A stretch of 64,000 nt of DNA from assembly GCF_001613105.1 (NCBI RefSeq), contig NZ_BDBS01000005.1:427756-491755 (forward strand), in the 5' to 3' direction. Positions 48,570 through 56,992 of this stretch are shown here, in pieces. This DNA is from Nocardia pseudobrasiliensis NBRC 108224 (GTDB taxonomy: Bacteria; Actinomycetota; Actinomycetes; Mycobacteriales; Mycobacteriaceae). The position numbers and the translations under genes are program-made. The notes below the pieces were generated by a model. That model had not been told where the DNA came from. It saw only the letters and a list, made by a program, of their open reading frames with translations, and made no database searches. How positions within the stretch are numbered: the first letter of the stretch is position 1; each line of letters starts with the position of its first letter.

Positions 48570-49337
48570 ATGGGTAATGCGGCGACCACCCGATTCTTGG
48601 CAGTGCTGAACGAGACCGAATCCAATGGGGCGTCATCCGGCCAGCGGCTGTGCCAGGCGTGTGTTCGATCCCTGCCGGTATCGGAGGCGGCCATCACGCT
48701 GGCGATGCCGGGTGGTCGCTGGGAAGTGCTGGGCGCGGTGGGCGAGACGGCGGCTCGGTTTGCCGACGCGCAGGCGGCGACCGGGGAGGGGCCCGGTCCC
48801 GACGCGCACAGATTCGGCACTCCGATTCGGGTTGCGGATTTCGCTCAGGAGGCCCACAGTGACCGATGGCCGTTGCTGGCGCAGTGGAATCGGGTCGGGG
48901 TCATAGGAAGCGAATGTTCGATTCCCTTGCGGTTGGGCGCTTTTCGGCTCGGGTTCCTCGATCTGCTGGGGGTCGAATCCGTCCTCTCCGACGCCGTGGT
49001 CTACTCCGAGGCCTTGCAAGTCGCCGGGGTGATCACCACGATGCTGTTGACCGACCTCACAGCATTATCCGACGTCCGGGCCGACGGCGACGGTATCGCG
49101 CTGGCGCCGTGGGGCGAGCCTTCGGCGTCGGCGCGTGAGATACACCAGGCGATCGGCATGATCGCGGTGCAACTGGATTGCACGGTGACCGCGGCCTATG
49201 CGCGGCTGGTGGGATACACGTTCACCACCGAGCGCACCCTTGCCGACGTGGCCGCCGACGTGGTCGCCCGTCGATTGCGTTTCCCGCCCGACCCCGAACC
49301 CGGCGCACTCCGACGCCACCAGCCCGATCCCACATGA
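48570..49337 (+). CDS. GAF-ANTAR domain protein (first)
   Basis: 255 residues from ATG 48570; in-frame GTGs at 48558 and 48564 are alternatives and none has a clear ribosome-binding site. The N-terminal two thirds are a GAF-type sensor (SEAAITLAMPGGRWEVLGAV), and the C-terminal 60 residues an ANTAR helical domain (EIHQAIGMIAVQLDCTVTAA, then RTLADVAADVV). ANTAR domains bind paired hexaloop hairpins in RNA and prevent termination. The sensed signal is unknown. A second such gene follows. Confidence 0.8.
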   Translation: MGNAATTRFLAVLNETESNGASSGQRLCQACVRSLPVSEAAITLAMPGGRWEVLGAVGETAARFADAQAATGEGPGPDAHRFGTPIRVADFAQEAHSDRWPLLAQWNRVGVIGSECSIPLRLGAFRLGFLDLLGVESVLSDAVVYSEALQVAGVITTMLLTDLTALSDVRADGDGIALAPWGEPSASAREIHQAIGMIAVQLDCTVTAAYARLVGYTFTTERTLADVAADVVARRLRFPPDPEPGALRRHQPDPT

Positions 49338-49383
49338 ACGGCGCAGCCCGTGGTGGAGGTTCTAGAATTGATGAGAAGGGTGG

Positions 49384-50154
49384 ATGGAGATGACAGGCCG
49401 AGAGGGTGTGCTCACCGCGGCGCTGGTGCGTCTGGTCGATACCCTGGTCGCCGACTACGACCCGGTCGACCTGACCCAGGAGCTCGTCGACACCAGCGTC
49501 GAACTTCTGGATGCCGACGCCGCCGGGCTGCTGCTGGTCGACGGGCGGGGTGAGTTGCAAGTGCTGGCGTCGACCTCCGAGGAAACGCATCTGCTGGAGC
49601 TACTGCAGATCCAATCCTCCAGCGGACCCTGCCTGCAGGCCCTGCGCACCGGGCAGCCGGTCCTGGTCGGTGATCTCGATGTCGCAGCGCAGCAGTGGCG
49701 CCAATTCGCCGATCAGGCGCGCCGTCTGGGTTTTCGCGGGATGTGCGCGCTGCCCATGCGCCTGCGCACCGAGCGCATCGGGGCTCTCAATTTGTTCACC
49801 CGCGGCACCGACACGCTCGGCGCCGATGATCTACAGCTCGCCCAGGCGCTGGCCGACTTCGCCACGATCGGAATCCTGCATGCCCGTATCCTGGCCGATT
49901 CCCTCGCGGTGAACGAGCAGCTCAATCGTGCGCTCAACAGCCGCCTGATCATCGAACAGGCCAAGGGGATGCTGGCCGAACGCGGAAACCTCGACATGGA
50001 CAACGCATTTCAACGGCTGCGTGGATACGCCCGCGATACCAACAACCGGCTCGCGGACCTCGCCTTCGCCCTGGTCGACCGCACGGTCGATCTGGACACC
50101 GTGCTGCTCGATGTTCCCCGCGGCCGAAAAGGACATACTCCGCGCCAGGGGTGA
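49384..50154 (+). CDS. GAF-ANTAR domain protein (second)
   Basis: 256 residues from ATG 49384. The GAF domain spans about 15-165 (LLDADAAGLLLVDGRGELQV, later GALNLFTRG), with the ANTAR domain at about 180-240 (IIEQAKGMLAERGNLDMDNA, then NRLADLAFALVD). It is closer to the ANTAR consensus than the first copy. Such proteins act as signal-responsive antiterminators. It lies 46 nt downstream of the first, probably in one operon. Confidence 0.85.
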   Translation: MEMTGREGVLTAALVRLVDTLVADYDPVDLTQELVDTSVELLDADAAGLLLVDGRGELQVLASTSEETHLLELLQIQSSSGPCLQALRTGQPVLVGDLDVAAQQWRQFADQARRLGFRGMCALPMRLRTERIGALNLFTRGTDTLGADDLQLAQALADFATIGILHARILADSLAVNEQLNRALNSRLIIEQAKGMLAERGNLDMDNAFQRLRGYARDTNNRLADLAFALVDRTVDLDTVLLDVPRGRKGHTPRQG

Positions 50155-50324
50155 GGTTCGCACCGCGCGGGATCAGCCGTCGCGAAGAGGTAGAATCGGT
50201 TAGCCCTCGAGGCTGCTCCAGACCCCGGTAGCCGAACCGAAGCAATGTCGGAACGGACGAATCGGAGCAGCTCATCGTCAGCCAGCTTTTCGCACCCCAG
50301 CTCCCGGAAGACCGCCCGGCGCCG

Positions 50325-50591
50325 GTGGCCTTCGTAGATACTCCCGCGTCAAGGGAATTCGTGGCCGCCAGCGACAGGTTGGTGCGGCACCTGTTCGATG
50401 TTTGTCTGCAATTGGGTGCGCTGCGTGTGGTTTTCGACCACCGCGGCCACAATGCCGCCGATGCTCGAACCGCCAGTGCCGCGTTGGCCGGAACGCTCGA
50501 TGACATGGATATGCTCGTCGGCGACGCCGTCCTGGCCATGCTCCTGCTCGCCCGGCATACGCAAGCGGCCGTGTTACCGAAACCCGGCTAA
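50325..50591 (+). CDS. Small helical protein A (hypothetical)
   Basis: 88 residues from GTG 50325. It is all-helical in character: REFVAASDRLVRHLFDVCLQ, then a polar middle and MDMLVGDAVLAMLLLARH. It resembles the convergent protein at 50588 in length and heptad pattern (REFVAASDRLV versus AEFALHSNRLI), suggesting diverged paralogues. The two stop codons overlap. The 170 nt before it contain no recognised signal. Confidence 0.5.
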   Translation: MAFVDTPASREFVAASDRLVRHLFDVCLQLGALRVVFDHRGHNAADARTASAALAGTLDDMDMLVGDAVLAMLLLARHTQAAVLPKPG

Positions 50592-50899
50592 CGCCGATGC
50601 GTTCGGTGGGCGGCACCGTCGCCGTCGGTGGACCAGTTGCCCACCAGCGACAACATCGCCAGTCCGGTTTCGCGGATCACCGTCTCCAGGTGCTCGAGCG
50701 TCGTCGAGATCTCCCCTTCCGCTACTGCCGCATCGTCGGGAGTGTCATCGGCGCGGTCGAGACCCTGTTGCAGTTTGTTCAGCCGCAGGGCGACAGCGGT
50801 CAACTCCTCTATCAGGCGATTGCTGTGGAGCGCGAATTCGGCTGTCCCCGTGGGCTGTTCGTGGTTCGTGTCGAAAGTCGCGAACGGATCGTCGGCCAT
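50588..50899 (-). CDS. Small helical protein B (hypothetical)
   Basis: 103 residues from ATG 50899 with GGAAG six bases upstream. It has a leucine-rich helical core (AEFALHSNRLIEELTAVALR and LEHLETVIRETGLAML) separated by an acidic loop. It looks like a paralogue of the protein at 50325, convergent with it and overlapping by four bases at the stops. No domain recognised. Confidence 0.55.
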   Translation of the reverse strand: MADDPFATFDTNHEQPTGTAEFALHSNRLIEELTAVALRLNKLQQGLDRADDTPDDAAVAEGEISTTLEHLETVIRETGLAMLSLVGNWSTDGDGAAHRTHRR

Positions 50900-51068
50900 G
50901 GCATACTTCCGGTTCGTCTGCATGGGCCCGGACCCACATGCCGCGGTTCGGGAGGGTGATGACAGACACTGTACGTGAACCGACTCCCACCGGATGAACG
51001 AAAAGCGCTCGGGCCAAAGAAGATTGCGGGCGGCTCCACGCAATGACCGGCTGACGAACGGACATCGA

Positions 51069-51491
51069 GTGCACGAAAACGACGGCGCCGACCCACTGAC
51101 CACTGCGGCGGCGCTACGTCTGTTGAGCGGAATCGATTTCGGGCGCATCGTGTTCTCTCGATACGCACTGCCCACTATCCGGCCTGTTCACCACATCGTG
51201 GTCGACGACACCGTCGTCGTCGCGGTGGGTCCCGAGGCCGTGCGCGCCATCAATCGAAAAGTGGTCACCTACGAAGCCGACACCGTCGACCGTCGCACCC
51301 ACCGCGGCTGGTTCGTCGTACTCCTCGGCATTGCCGAAGAAATCACCGACGTTTCCCGGATCCGTCTCTACCTGGACGAACTCGCCCATTGGCTACCCGG
51401 CACGAACACCGGTCTGATGGCGATACGGCCCGACCTGGTCACCGCCGTCCAGCTCCCCGGCGGAACCGGCGGCGCATCGCACGGGCTCTGA
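51069..51491 (+). CDS. FMN-binding split-barrel (pyridoxamine-phosphate-oxidase-like) protein
   Basis: 140 residues from GTG 51069; an ATG at 50994 would add 25 basic residues. The pattern LLSGIDFGRIVFSRYALPTI, HIVVDDTVVVAV and RRTHRGWFVVLLGIAEEI is that of actinobacterial split-barrel flavin- or F420-binding proteins of the PNPOx fold. Such proteins often bind FMN, F420 or heme; catalysis is not assured. It is convergent with DUF5994. Confidence 0.65.
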   Translation: MHENDGADPLTTAAALRLLSGIDFGRIVFSRYALPTIRPVHHIVVDDTVVVAVGPEAVRAINRKVVTYEADTVDRRTHRGWFVVLLGIAEEITDVSRIRLYLDELAHWLPGTNTGLMAIRPDLVTAVQLPGGTGGASHGL

Positions 51492-51501
51492 CTCGCGACT
51501 G

Positions 51502-51930
51502 CTACCCGAGAGAGCCGGTCGCGGGGTCCGTGGCCGTCGTCAGCAGGGCGGAGTGCGCGGCGTCGGGAGCGGTGGTAAACGCGATGACGCGCAGCACAAT
51601 CATGTTGCCCATGTTGCCGTAGACGTACATCGTGTTGCCGAGTTCGAACGGATAGGCGTCGAGCCGGACCGCGTGGTCACCGATGGTCAGCTGCCGGGGA
51701 ACGCGTGACCAGCTCGCGCTGTCGTAGACAACGCGCTGCGCGGTTCCCACCCGAACCGTCAAGGCTGCCAGTAGATCCGGCAGTTCGGCGATGAGTTTTC
51801 CCGTTCGGGGCCACCAGGCGCCGTCGAGGTAGCCGTGGCTTTCAGTCTTCGGCTTCAGCCGCAGTCGGGGGGTGCGGTGGGGCGGAACACGATTCCGGGC
51901 CGAGCGGAGGTGCAGCTGTAATGGCGCCAT
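51502..51930 (-). CDS. DUF5994 family protein
   Basis: 142 residues from ATG 51930. It contains the family core PRLRLKPKTESHGYLDGAWW, then AELPDLLAALTVRVG and GDHAVRLDAYP. The function of DUF5994 is unknown. The ATG is seven bases from a TGTACT -10 (51937-51942) with TTGACA 17 bases further up, so the mRNA should be leaderless. The promoter is shared with the divergent TetR gene. Confidence 0.75.
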   Translation of the reverse strand: MAPLQLHLRSARNRVPPHRTPRLRLKPKTESHGYLDGAWWPRTGKLIAELPDLLAALTVRVGTAQRVVYDSASWSRVPRQLTIGDHAVRLDAYPFELGNTMYVYGNMGNMIVLRVIAFTTAPDAAHSALLTTATDPATGSLG

Positions 51931-51936
51931 GTCCCG

Positions 51937-51980
51937 AGTACACGCCTCGCGGACCACTTTGTCAACGATGTAGGCCTACA
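51937..51980 (-). promoter_or_regulatory. Promoter TTGACA-N17-TGTACT with operator (site B)
   Basis: -35 is TTGACA (51965-51960) and -10 is TGTACT (51942-51937), both on the minus strand. The perfect palindrome TGTAGGCCTACA (51969-51980) lies between the divergent DUF5994 and TetR genes, 41 nt before the TetR start. About 45 bp here align with site A. Confidence 0.7.
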
Positions 51981-52020
51981 CTTACCGCGACACAGCTGTC
52001 GAGAAATGGAGGCCCGTCCC

Positions 52021-52761
52021 GTGATGGCCGAACACCCGACCAACCGCAAATCCGCCCCGACCGGGACCGGCCATCGCTCGGCCGATGATCGCGGCCGCAG
52101 TCCGGTGACGCGGGACGCAGTGCTTCGCGCCGCGCTCGAGATAGTCGATCGCGAGGGCATCGACGGGTTGTCGATGCGCCGGCTCGCCGACGCGGTGGGG
52201 CGGGATCCGATGGTGATCTACCGGCATCTACCGAACAAAGCCGCGGTGCTCGACGGCGTGGCCGAGGTCGTGTACGCGCAACTGTCGGTCGAGGCCGCCG
52301 ACCCGGACTGGATAGCCCAATTGCGGGCGGTAGCAAGGAATTTCCGTCAGCTGGCGCTGGCGCATCCGAAGGTGGTGCCGCTGCTGGTGACCCGGCCGTT
52401 GGCGACGCCTCTGGGCCTGCGTTCCCCGGCTGTACTGCGGCCGCTGGAGGATATGCTGGCGCTGCTGACCCGCGCCGGGTTCTCCGGCGCCGATGCGTTG
52501 CATGTCTATCGGGCGTTCTTCGGCTTCATGTTCGGGCACATACTCACCGAACTGCAGGAGATCGTCGAAAATCCCGAGGAAACCGACGACCTGTTGCGGC
52601 TCGGACTGTACCGGCTGCCGATCGGCGAGTTCCCGCTGCTGCGTGGACTGGCGCCGGTGCTCAACGCCTACGATGGCGCCGCCGAACTCGAACGCGGCCT
52701 GGACATTCTGCTGACCGGTCTGGCCGCGAACCTGTCCGCCGGCGAGCGTCACCACCGGTGA
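52021..52761 (+). CDS. TetR family regulator of the desaturase region
   Basis: 246 residues. I chose GTG 52021, eight bases after GGAGG; an ATG at 52006 includes the ribosome-binding site itself. The helix-turn-helix (ALEIVDREGIDGLSMRRLAD, then RDPMVIYRHLPNK) follows a 35-residue basic tail, and the C-terminal region is TetR_C_1-like. Palindromes containing TGTAG-N2-CTACA or ACGNTGTA occur at its own promoter and at two others nearby, so it probably represses itself, DUF5994 and the desaturase operon. The effector may be a lipid, by analogy to other desaturase regulators. Confidence 0.8.
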   Translation: MMAEHPTNRKSAPTGTGHRSADDRGRSPVTRDAVLRAALEIVDREGIDGLSMRRLADAVGRDPMVIYRHLPNKAAVLDGVAEVVYAQLSVEAADPDWIAQLRAVARNFRQLALAHPKVVPLLVTRPLATPLGLRSPAVLRPLEDMLALLTRAGFSGADALHVYRAFFGFMFGHILTELQEIVENPEETDDLLRLGLYRLPIGEFPLLRGLAPVLNAYDGAAELERGLDILLTGLAANLSAGERHHR

Positions 52762-52815
52762 TCGCACCTCATGGCCCACCGCCCATAGCCGGTGCCGCCG
52801 GTATCAGGGTCCTCT

Positions 52816-52863
52816 ACGATGTAAATCTACGTTGTAGACATACGCTGTAACGAGGTCTAGGCT
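52816..52863 (+). promoter_or_regulatory. Promoter with three ACGNTGTA repeats (site C)
   Basis: ACGATGTA, ACGTTGTA and ACGCTGTA start at 52816, 52829 and 52842, exactly 13 bp apart. TCTACGTTGTAGA forms an inverted repeat over TAGACA (52835-52840, possible -35). TAGGCT at 52858-52863 is a good -10, seven bases before ATG 52870. Confidence 0.65.
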
Positions 52864-52869
52864 GGGGTA

Positions 52870-53112
52870 ATGACCGGCGCAATCGTCGAACGGTCGGCCG
52901 ATCCGGCCGCGGCCGAAGGCGGCTCCGGGGACGGGATCGGTTCGATGACCACCGAGAACAAATTCACGCAGTGGGTCAATACGGCGAAATCGAGTCTCGA
53001 GAAGCGATCTCACGACGGTGGTCACCGCGGTCCCGCGGACGGGCGTGACCACCAGGAACGCGGCGCGCTGGGGCGGGCCGCGCAGAAGCTCAGGAGTGTC
53101 ATCGGGCGTTGA
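52870..53112 (+). CDS. Small basic hydrophilic protein (hypothetical)
   Basis: 80 residues from ATG 52870, predicted leaderless behind TAGGCT. It is low-complexity and charged (Gly/Asp/Arg-rich), with one amphipathic stretch (FTQWVNTAKSSLEKR). There is no signal or membrane segment. It is 58 nt upstream of the desaturase and probably co-transcribed with it under site C. No family recognised. Confidence 0.5.
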   Translation: MTGAIVERSADPAAAEGGSGDGIGSMTTENKFTQWVNTAKSSLEKRSHDGGHRGPADGRDHQERGALGRAAQKLRSVIGR

Positions 53113-53170
53113 GCCGAATCCTCGACGTACGCGCGGGCGACCCGCTCACAGGAAGTCGAGGAAATGAACC

Positions 53171-54403
53171 ATGGCAATTACCGACGTCGCCGTCTACGCG
53201 CATCTGGGTGCGACCGATATAGAGGCTCTCGGACGTGAACTCGACGAGATCCGCCGGGACATCGAGGCTCGACGCGGAGCGCGGGATGCGAATTACATCC
53301 GTCGCGCGATCGCGTTCCAGCGCGCTCTGGACGTCACCGCTCGGCTGACGATCGCGTTGAGCCGCAAACGGTTCGGATGGCTGCTGGGAACCATGGCGCT
53401 GGCGACCGCCAAGAGTATCGAGAACATGGAGATCGGCCACAATGTGGGCCACGGTCAGTGGGATTGGATGAACGATCCAGAAATCCATTCCACCACATGG
53501 GAATGGGATATGGCGGGTCTGTCGTCGCAGTGGCGGTACTCGCACAACTATCGCCATCACATGTTCACCAATGTGCTCGGGATGGACGATGACATCGGTT
53601 TCGGAGTGATGCGGGTTACCCGCGACCAGCGGTGGCGGCCGTACATGCTGTTACAGCCATTGCAGAACCTGTTGCTGGCCACGGGTTTCGAATGGGGTAT
53701 CGCCCTGCACGGCCTGGACGCCGAACGTGCCGCTGCCGCGACCGCAGCGGAGAAGTCCACGCAGGCCCGGGCGTTGCTCAAAAAGATCGCCAGGCAAACC
53801 GGCAAGGATTACGTGCTGTTCCCGGCGTTGAGCGGCCGCCGTTGGCGCCGTGCGCTGACCGCGAATCTCACGGCCAACGCGATGCGCAACATCTGGGCTT
53901 ATGTGGTGATCTTCTGCGGTCATTTCCCCGACGGCGCCGAGAAATTCACCGCGGCGGTGATCGGGGACGAGACCAAGTCCGAGTGGTATCTGCGGCAGAT
54001 GCTCGGCACCGCGAATTTCGAGGCCGGACCCGTACTTGCCTTCCTGAGCGGTAATCTGTGCTATCAGATAGAGCATCACCTGTTCCCCGATCTGCCCAGC
54101 AACCGATACGCCGAGATTGCCATACGGGTGCGAGCGTTGTGCGACAAATACGACCTGCCCTACACGAGCGGTTCGCTGCTGCGCCAATACCTTCTGGTGA
54201 TGCGCACCGTCCACAAGCTCGCACTGCCGGATCGCTTCCTGATCGCCACCGCCGACGACGCCCCCGAGACGGCCTCGGAACGAAAGTTCCTCGCTCCCGC
54301 CGCGATCGGCCCGGTCGATCCGGACCGCTCACCAGGACGACCCGGGCTGCGCTCGGCGCTGCGGTCGATGTCGGCCGTAGCGGAGCGGCCCTCGCGGTCG
54401 TGA
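53171..54403 (+). CDS. Membrane-bound fatty acid desaturase
   Basis: 410 residues. All three histidine boxes of the di-iron desaturases are present: HNVGH (90-94), HNYRHH (125-130) and QIEHH (299-303). The sequence resembles actinobacterial acyl-CoA or acyl-lipid desaturases (DesA3-like), which need an electron donor such as ferredoxin and its reductase; no donor gene is adjacent. It introduces a double bond in membrane lipid acyl chains. Control by the TetR at 52021 via site C is inferred from the operator repeats. Confidence 0.85.
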   Translation: MAITDVAVYAHLGATDIEALGRELDEIRRDIEARRGARDANYIRRAIAFQRALDVTARLTIALSRKRFGWLLGTMALATAKSIENMEIGHNVGHGQWDWMNDPEIHSTTWEWDMAGLSSQWRYSHNYRHHMFTNVLGMDDDIGFGVMRVTRDQRWRPYMLLQPLQNLLLATGFEWGIALHGLDAERAAAATAAEKSTQARALLKKIARQTGKDYVLFPALSGRRWRRALTANLTANAMRNIWAYVVIFCGHFPDGAEKFTAAVIGDETKSEWYLRQMLGTANFEAGPVLAFLSGNLCYQIEHHLFPDLPSNRYAEIAIRVRALCDKYDLPYTSGSLLRQYLLVMRTVHKLALPDRFLIATADDAPETASERKFLAPAAIGPVDPDRSPGRPGLRSALRSMSAVAERPSRS

Positions 54404-54482
54404 ACCCGGTCGAGCGCAACTACTCTTGCTGTTCGGACAACCCCGCCGCACAGTTCGTGGCGAAACGAGGAGGTGGGTGAGC

Positions 54483-56513
54483 GTGAACGAATTGAGCAGT
54501 GCGACATCGCCTTATCTGCGTCAGCATGCCGGCAATCCGGTCGAATGGCGACAGTGGGATGCCGCGGCATTGGCAGAGGCGGCGGCGCGAGACGTGCCGG
54601 TTCTGCTGTCGATCGGGTACGCGAGCTGCCACTGGTGTCATGTCATGGCGCACGAATCGTTCGAGGACGAAGCCACCGCGGCGGTGATGAACGAGAACTT
54701 CGTGTGTGTGAAGGTGGACCGGGAGGAGCGGCCCGATATCGATGCGGTGTACATGAATGCCACCGTGGCGATGACCGGGCAGGGTGGGTGGCCGATGACG
54801 TGTTTTCTCACGCCGGCGGGGGAGCCGTTCTATTGCGGGACCTATTATCCGAAGACGCCGCGGCACGGGATGCCGTCGTTCACGCAATTGCTGACCGCGG
54901 TGACCGACACCTGGCGTAATCGGCGCGGGGAGGTCGATACCGCCGCGACGCAGGTGGCCGAGGCTATGCGGGAGCAGGCCGGGGGGCTGCCGGACGCGCG
55001 GATGGGGATCGGGGCGGAATTGCTCGATCATGCGGTGGGTACCGTTCTGAAGGATGTCGATCCGCAGCACGGTGGATTCGGTGGCGCGCCGAAGTTTCCG
55101 CCGTCGGCACTGCTGGAGGGGCTGCTGCGCGGATACGAGCGCACGGGGGACGAGGGTGTGCTGCAGGTGGTTTCGTTCACCGCCGAGGCGATGGCGCGCG
55201 GTGGTATCTACGACCAACTGCGGGGTGGATTCGCGCGGTATTCGGTCGATGCCGCGTGGGTGGTACCGCATTTCGAGAAGATGCTCTACGACAATGCGCA
55301 ACTGCTGCGGGTGTACGCGCATCTGGCGCGGCGCGGGGCGGACGGTTCGGCGCAGCGGATCACTCGGGAGACCGCGCAGTTCCTGATCGATGATCTGGGG
55401 ACCGAACAGGGCGGCTTCGCCTCCGCGCTGGATGCCGACACCCATATCGAACCGGGTGCGCCGGGTGTGGAGGGCGCGACCTATGTGTGGACCCCGGCCG
55501 AGCTGAACGGTGTCGTCGGGGCGATCGACGGGGCTTGGGCGGCAGAGTTTTTCGGTGTCACCACCGCGGGCACCTTCGAGCACGGCACCTCGGTGCTGAC
55601 CCGCTACACCGAGCCCGCCGCGGCGGATCTCCCGCGCCTGGAACGGATTCGGGACGCCCTGCGTGCCGAGCGGGACGGTCGCCCACAGCCCGAGCGTGAC
55701 GACAAAGTGGTCACCGCCTGGAACGGTATGGCCGTCGTCGCGCTGGCCGAAGCCGGTGCGGCACAGCAGCGCACCGACTGGATCGATGCGGCCGCGCGCT
55801 GCGCCCGCTTCCTGCTCGATACGCATGTGCGCGACGGACGCGTCTGCCGCGCCTCCCTTGGTGGCGTCGCGGGGACCGCCGCCGGGGTGCTGGAGGATTA
55901 CGCCTGGCTGACGCTGGGTCTGTTGGCGCTGCATCAGACCGCCGAGGGCGATTGGCTCACCCCGGCCCAGCGCGTACTGGATTCCGCCGTCACGCATTTC
56001 GCCGACCCCGACGCCCCGGGCAGCTGGTTCGATACCGCCGACGATGCCGAAACCCTGGTCGCCCGCCCGCGCGATCCCATGGACGGCGCGACCCCGGCCG
56101 GAACCTCTGTCCTGGCCGAGGCCTTGCTGACCGCCGCGGCCCTGGTCGACGCCGAGCGGGCGATCTACTATCGCGACCTCGCCGACCGAACCCTCGAACG
56201 CGGCGCGATCCTGCTGGCCCGCGCGCCGCGTTCGGCCGGGCACTGGCTGGCGGTGGCCGAGGCCGCGCTGCGCGGGCCGATCCAGGTGGCGATATCCGGC
56301 GAGGATGAGTGGGCCGCAACGCTTCTCGCCGCGGCTCGCCAGGCCGCCCCGGGCGGTTCGGTTGTGGTGTCGGGGAGGCGGGATTCCCAGCCGCTGCTGG
56401 CTGATCGACCGCCCGCCGGTGGAAAATCCGCCGCGTACGTCTGCCACGGCTCGGTCTGCGATCTACCCGTCACCACGGTCGAGCAGTTGCGCACGGGGCT
56501 GCTGCGCGCGTAG
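54483..56513 (+). CDS. DUF255 thioredoxin-domain protein (Rv1084-like)
   Basis: 676 residues from GTG 54483, nine bases after AGGAGG; another GTG at 54477 is possible but too close. The N-terminal thioredoxin-like domain carries Cys49 and Cys52 in ASCHWCHVMAHESF, with VKVDREERPD after it. The rest is an alpha-alpha six-barrel as in spermatogenesis-associated protein 20 homologues. The reaction is unknown. Length and position match M. tuberculosis Rv1084 and mark where conserved gene order resumes after the inserted block. Confidence 0.88.
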   Translation: MNELSSATSPYLRQHAGNPVEWRQWDAAALAEAAARDVPVLLSIGYASCHWCHVMAHESFEDEATAAVMNENFVCVKVDREERPDIDAVYMNATVAMTGQGGWPMTCFLTPAGEPFYCGTYYPKTPRHGMPSFTQLLTAVTDTWRNRRGEVDTAATQVAEAMREQAGGLPDARMGIGAELLDHAVGTVLKDVDPQHGGFGGAPKFPPSALLEGLLRGYERTGDEGVLQVVSFTAEAMARGGIYDQLRGGFARYSVDAAWVVPHFEKMLYDNAQLLRVYAHLARRGADGSAQRITRETAQFLIDDLGTEQGGFASALDADTHIEPGAPGVEGATYVWTPAELNGVVGAIDGAWAAEFFGVTTAGTFEHGTSVLTRYTEPAAADLPRLERIRDALRAERDGRPQPERDDKVVTAWNGMAVVALAEAGAAQQRTDWIDAAARCARFLLDTHVRDGRVCRASLGGVAGTAAGVLEDYAWLTLGLLALHQTAEGDWLTPAQRVLDSAVTHFADPDAPGSWFDTADDAETLVARPRDPMDGATPAGTSVLAEALLTAAALVDAERAIYYRDLADRTLERGAILLARAPRSAGHWLAVAEAALRGPIQVAISGEDEWAATLLAAARQAAPGGSVVVSGRRDSQPLLADRPPAGGKSAAYVCHGSVCDLPVTTVEQLRTGLLRA

Positions 56514-56540
56514 TCGCGTGCTGTCGGTGTGGTCTGCTCC

Positions 56541-56700
56541 TTGCTGTGTCGGTGAGGTGTGTGCCGCGTGCCGGGTTCGTTTGTTGCTGTGTCGGTGAGG
56601 TGTGTCGCGTGTGTGGTTCGTTCGTTGTTGTGTCCGTGAGGTGTGTGCCGCGTGCGGGGTTCGCTCGTTGCTGCGGCCGTGAAGTACGTGCCGCGGGTGA
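56541..56700. repeat. 43-bp tandem repeat, four units
   Basis: The units start at 56541 (43 bp), 56584 (41), 56625 (43) and 56668 (partial, diverged). Each begins TTGYTG and contains GTGAGGTGTGTGCCGCGTG or a variant of it. The array begins 28 bp after the DUF255 stop. No gene in this array or in the following 290 nt up to 56992 is convincing. Confidence 0.85.
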
Positions 56701-56992
56701 TCTGCTTGTCCCGCGGCGGGTGGTGTGCCGGACTTTCGCGCGCTGTCGATTGCGGGTCGCTGGTGGCCGCTGTGTGATCTGTCCGTGAATATGGACGCGG
56801 CGCCCCGCGGGCGGTTTGCCCGATTGCCGGGCTCGGTCGGACGGCGGGCGTGCTGATCTTGGTCGATAGCAATCCGGCATGAGATTGCCGTTGGTGCAGC
56901 GCGGTTGCTTGCCGGCGGGATTTCCGGACGGCAGGATTGCCTCGCCGAGAGCAACCCGAAATCGACGCCGACCGCATCCGCAGGGAGATCGC

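Noticed and set aside
54420..56447. Antisense ORF opposite the DUF255 gene
   Set aside because: Shadow frame; the sense strand carries the thioredoxin motif and the six-barrel sequence.
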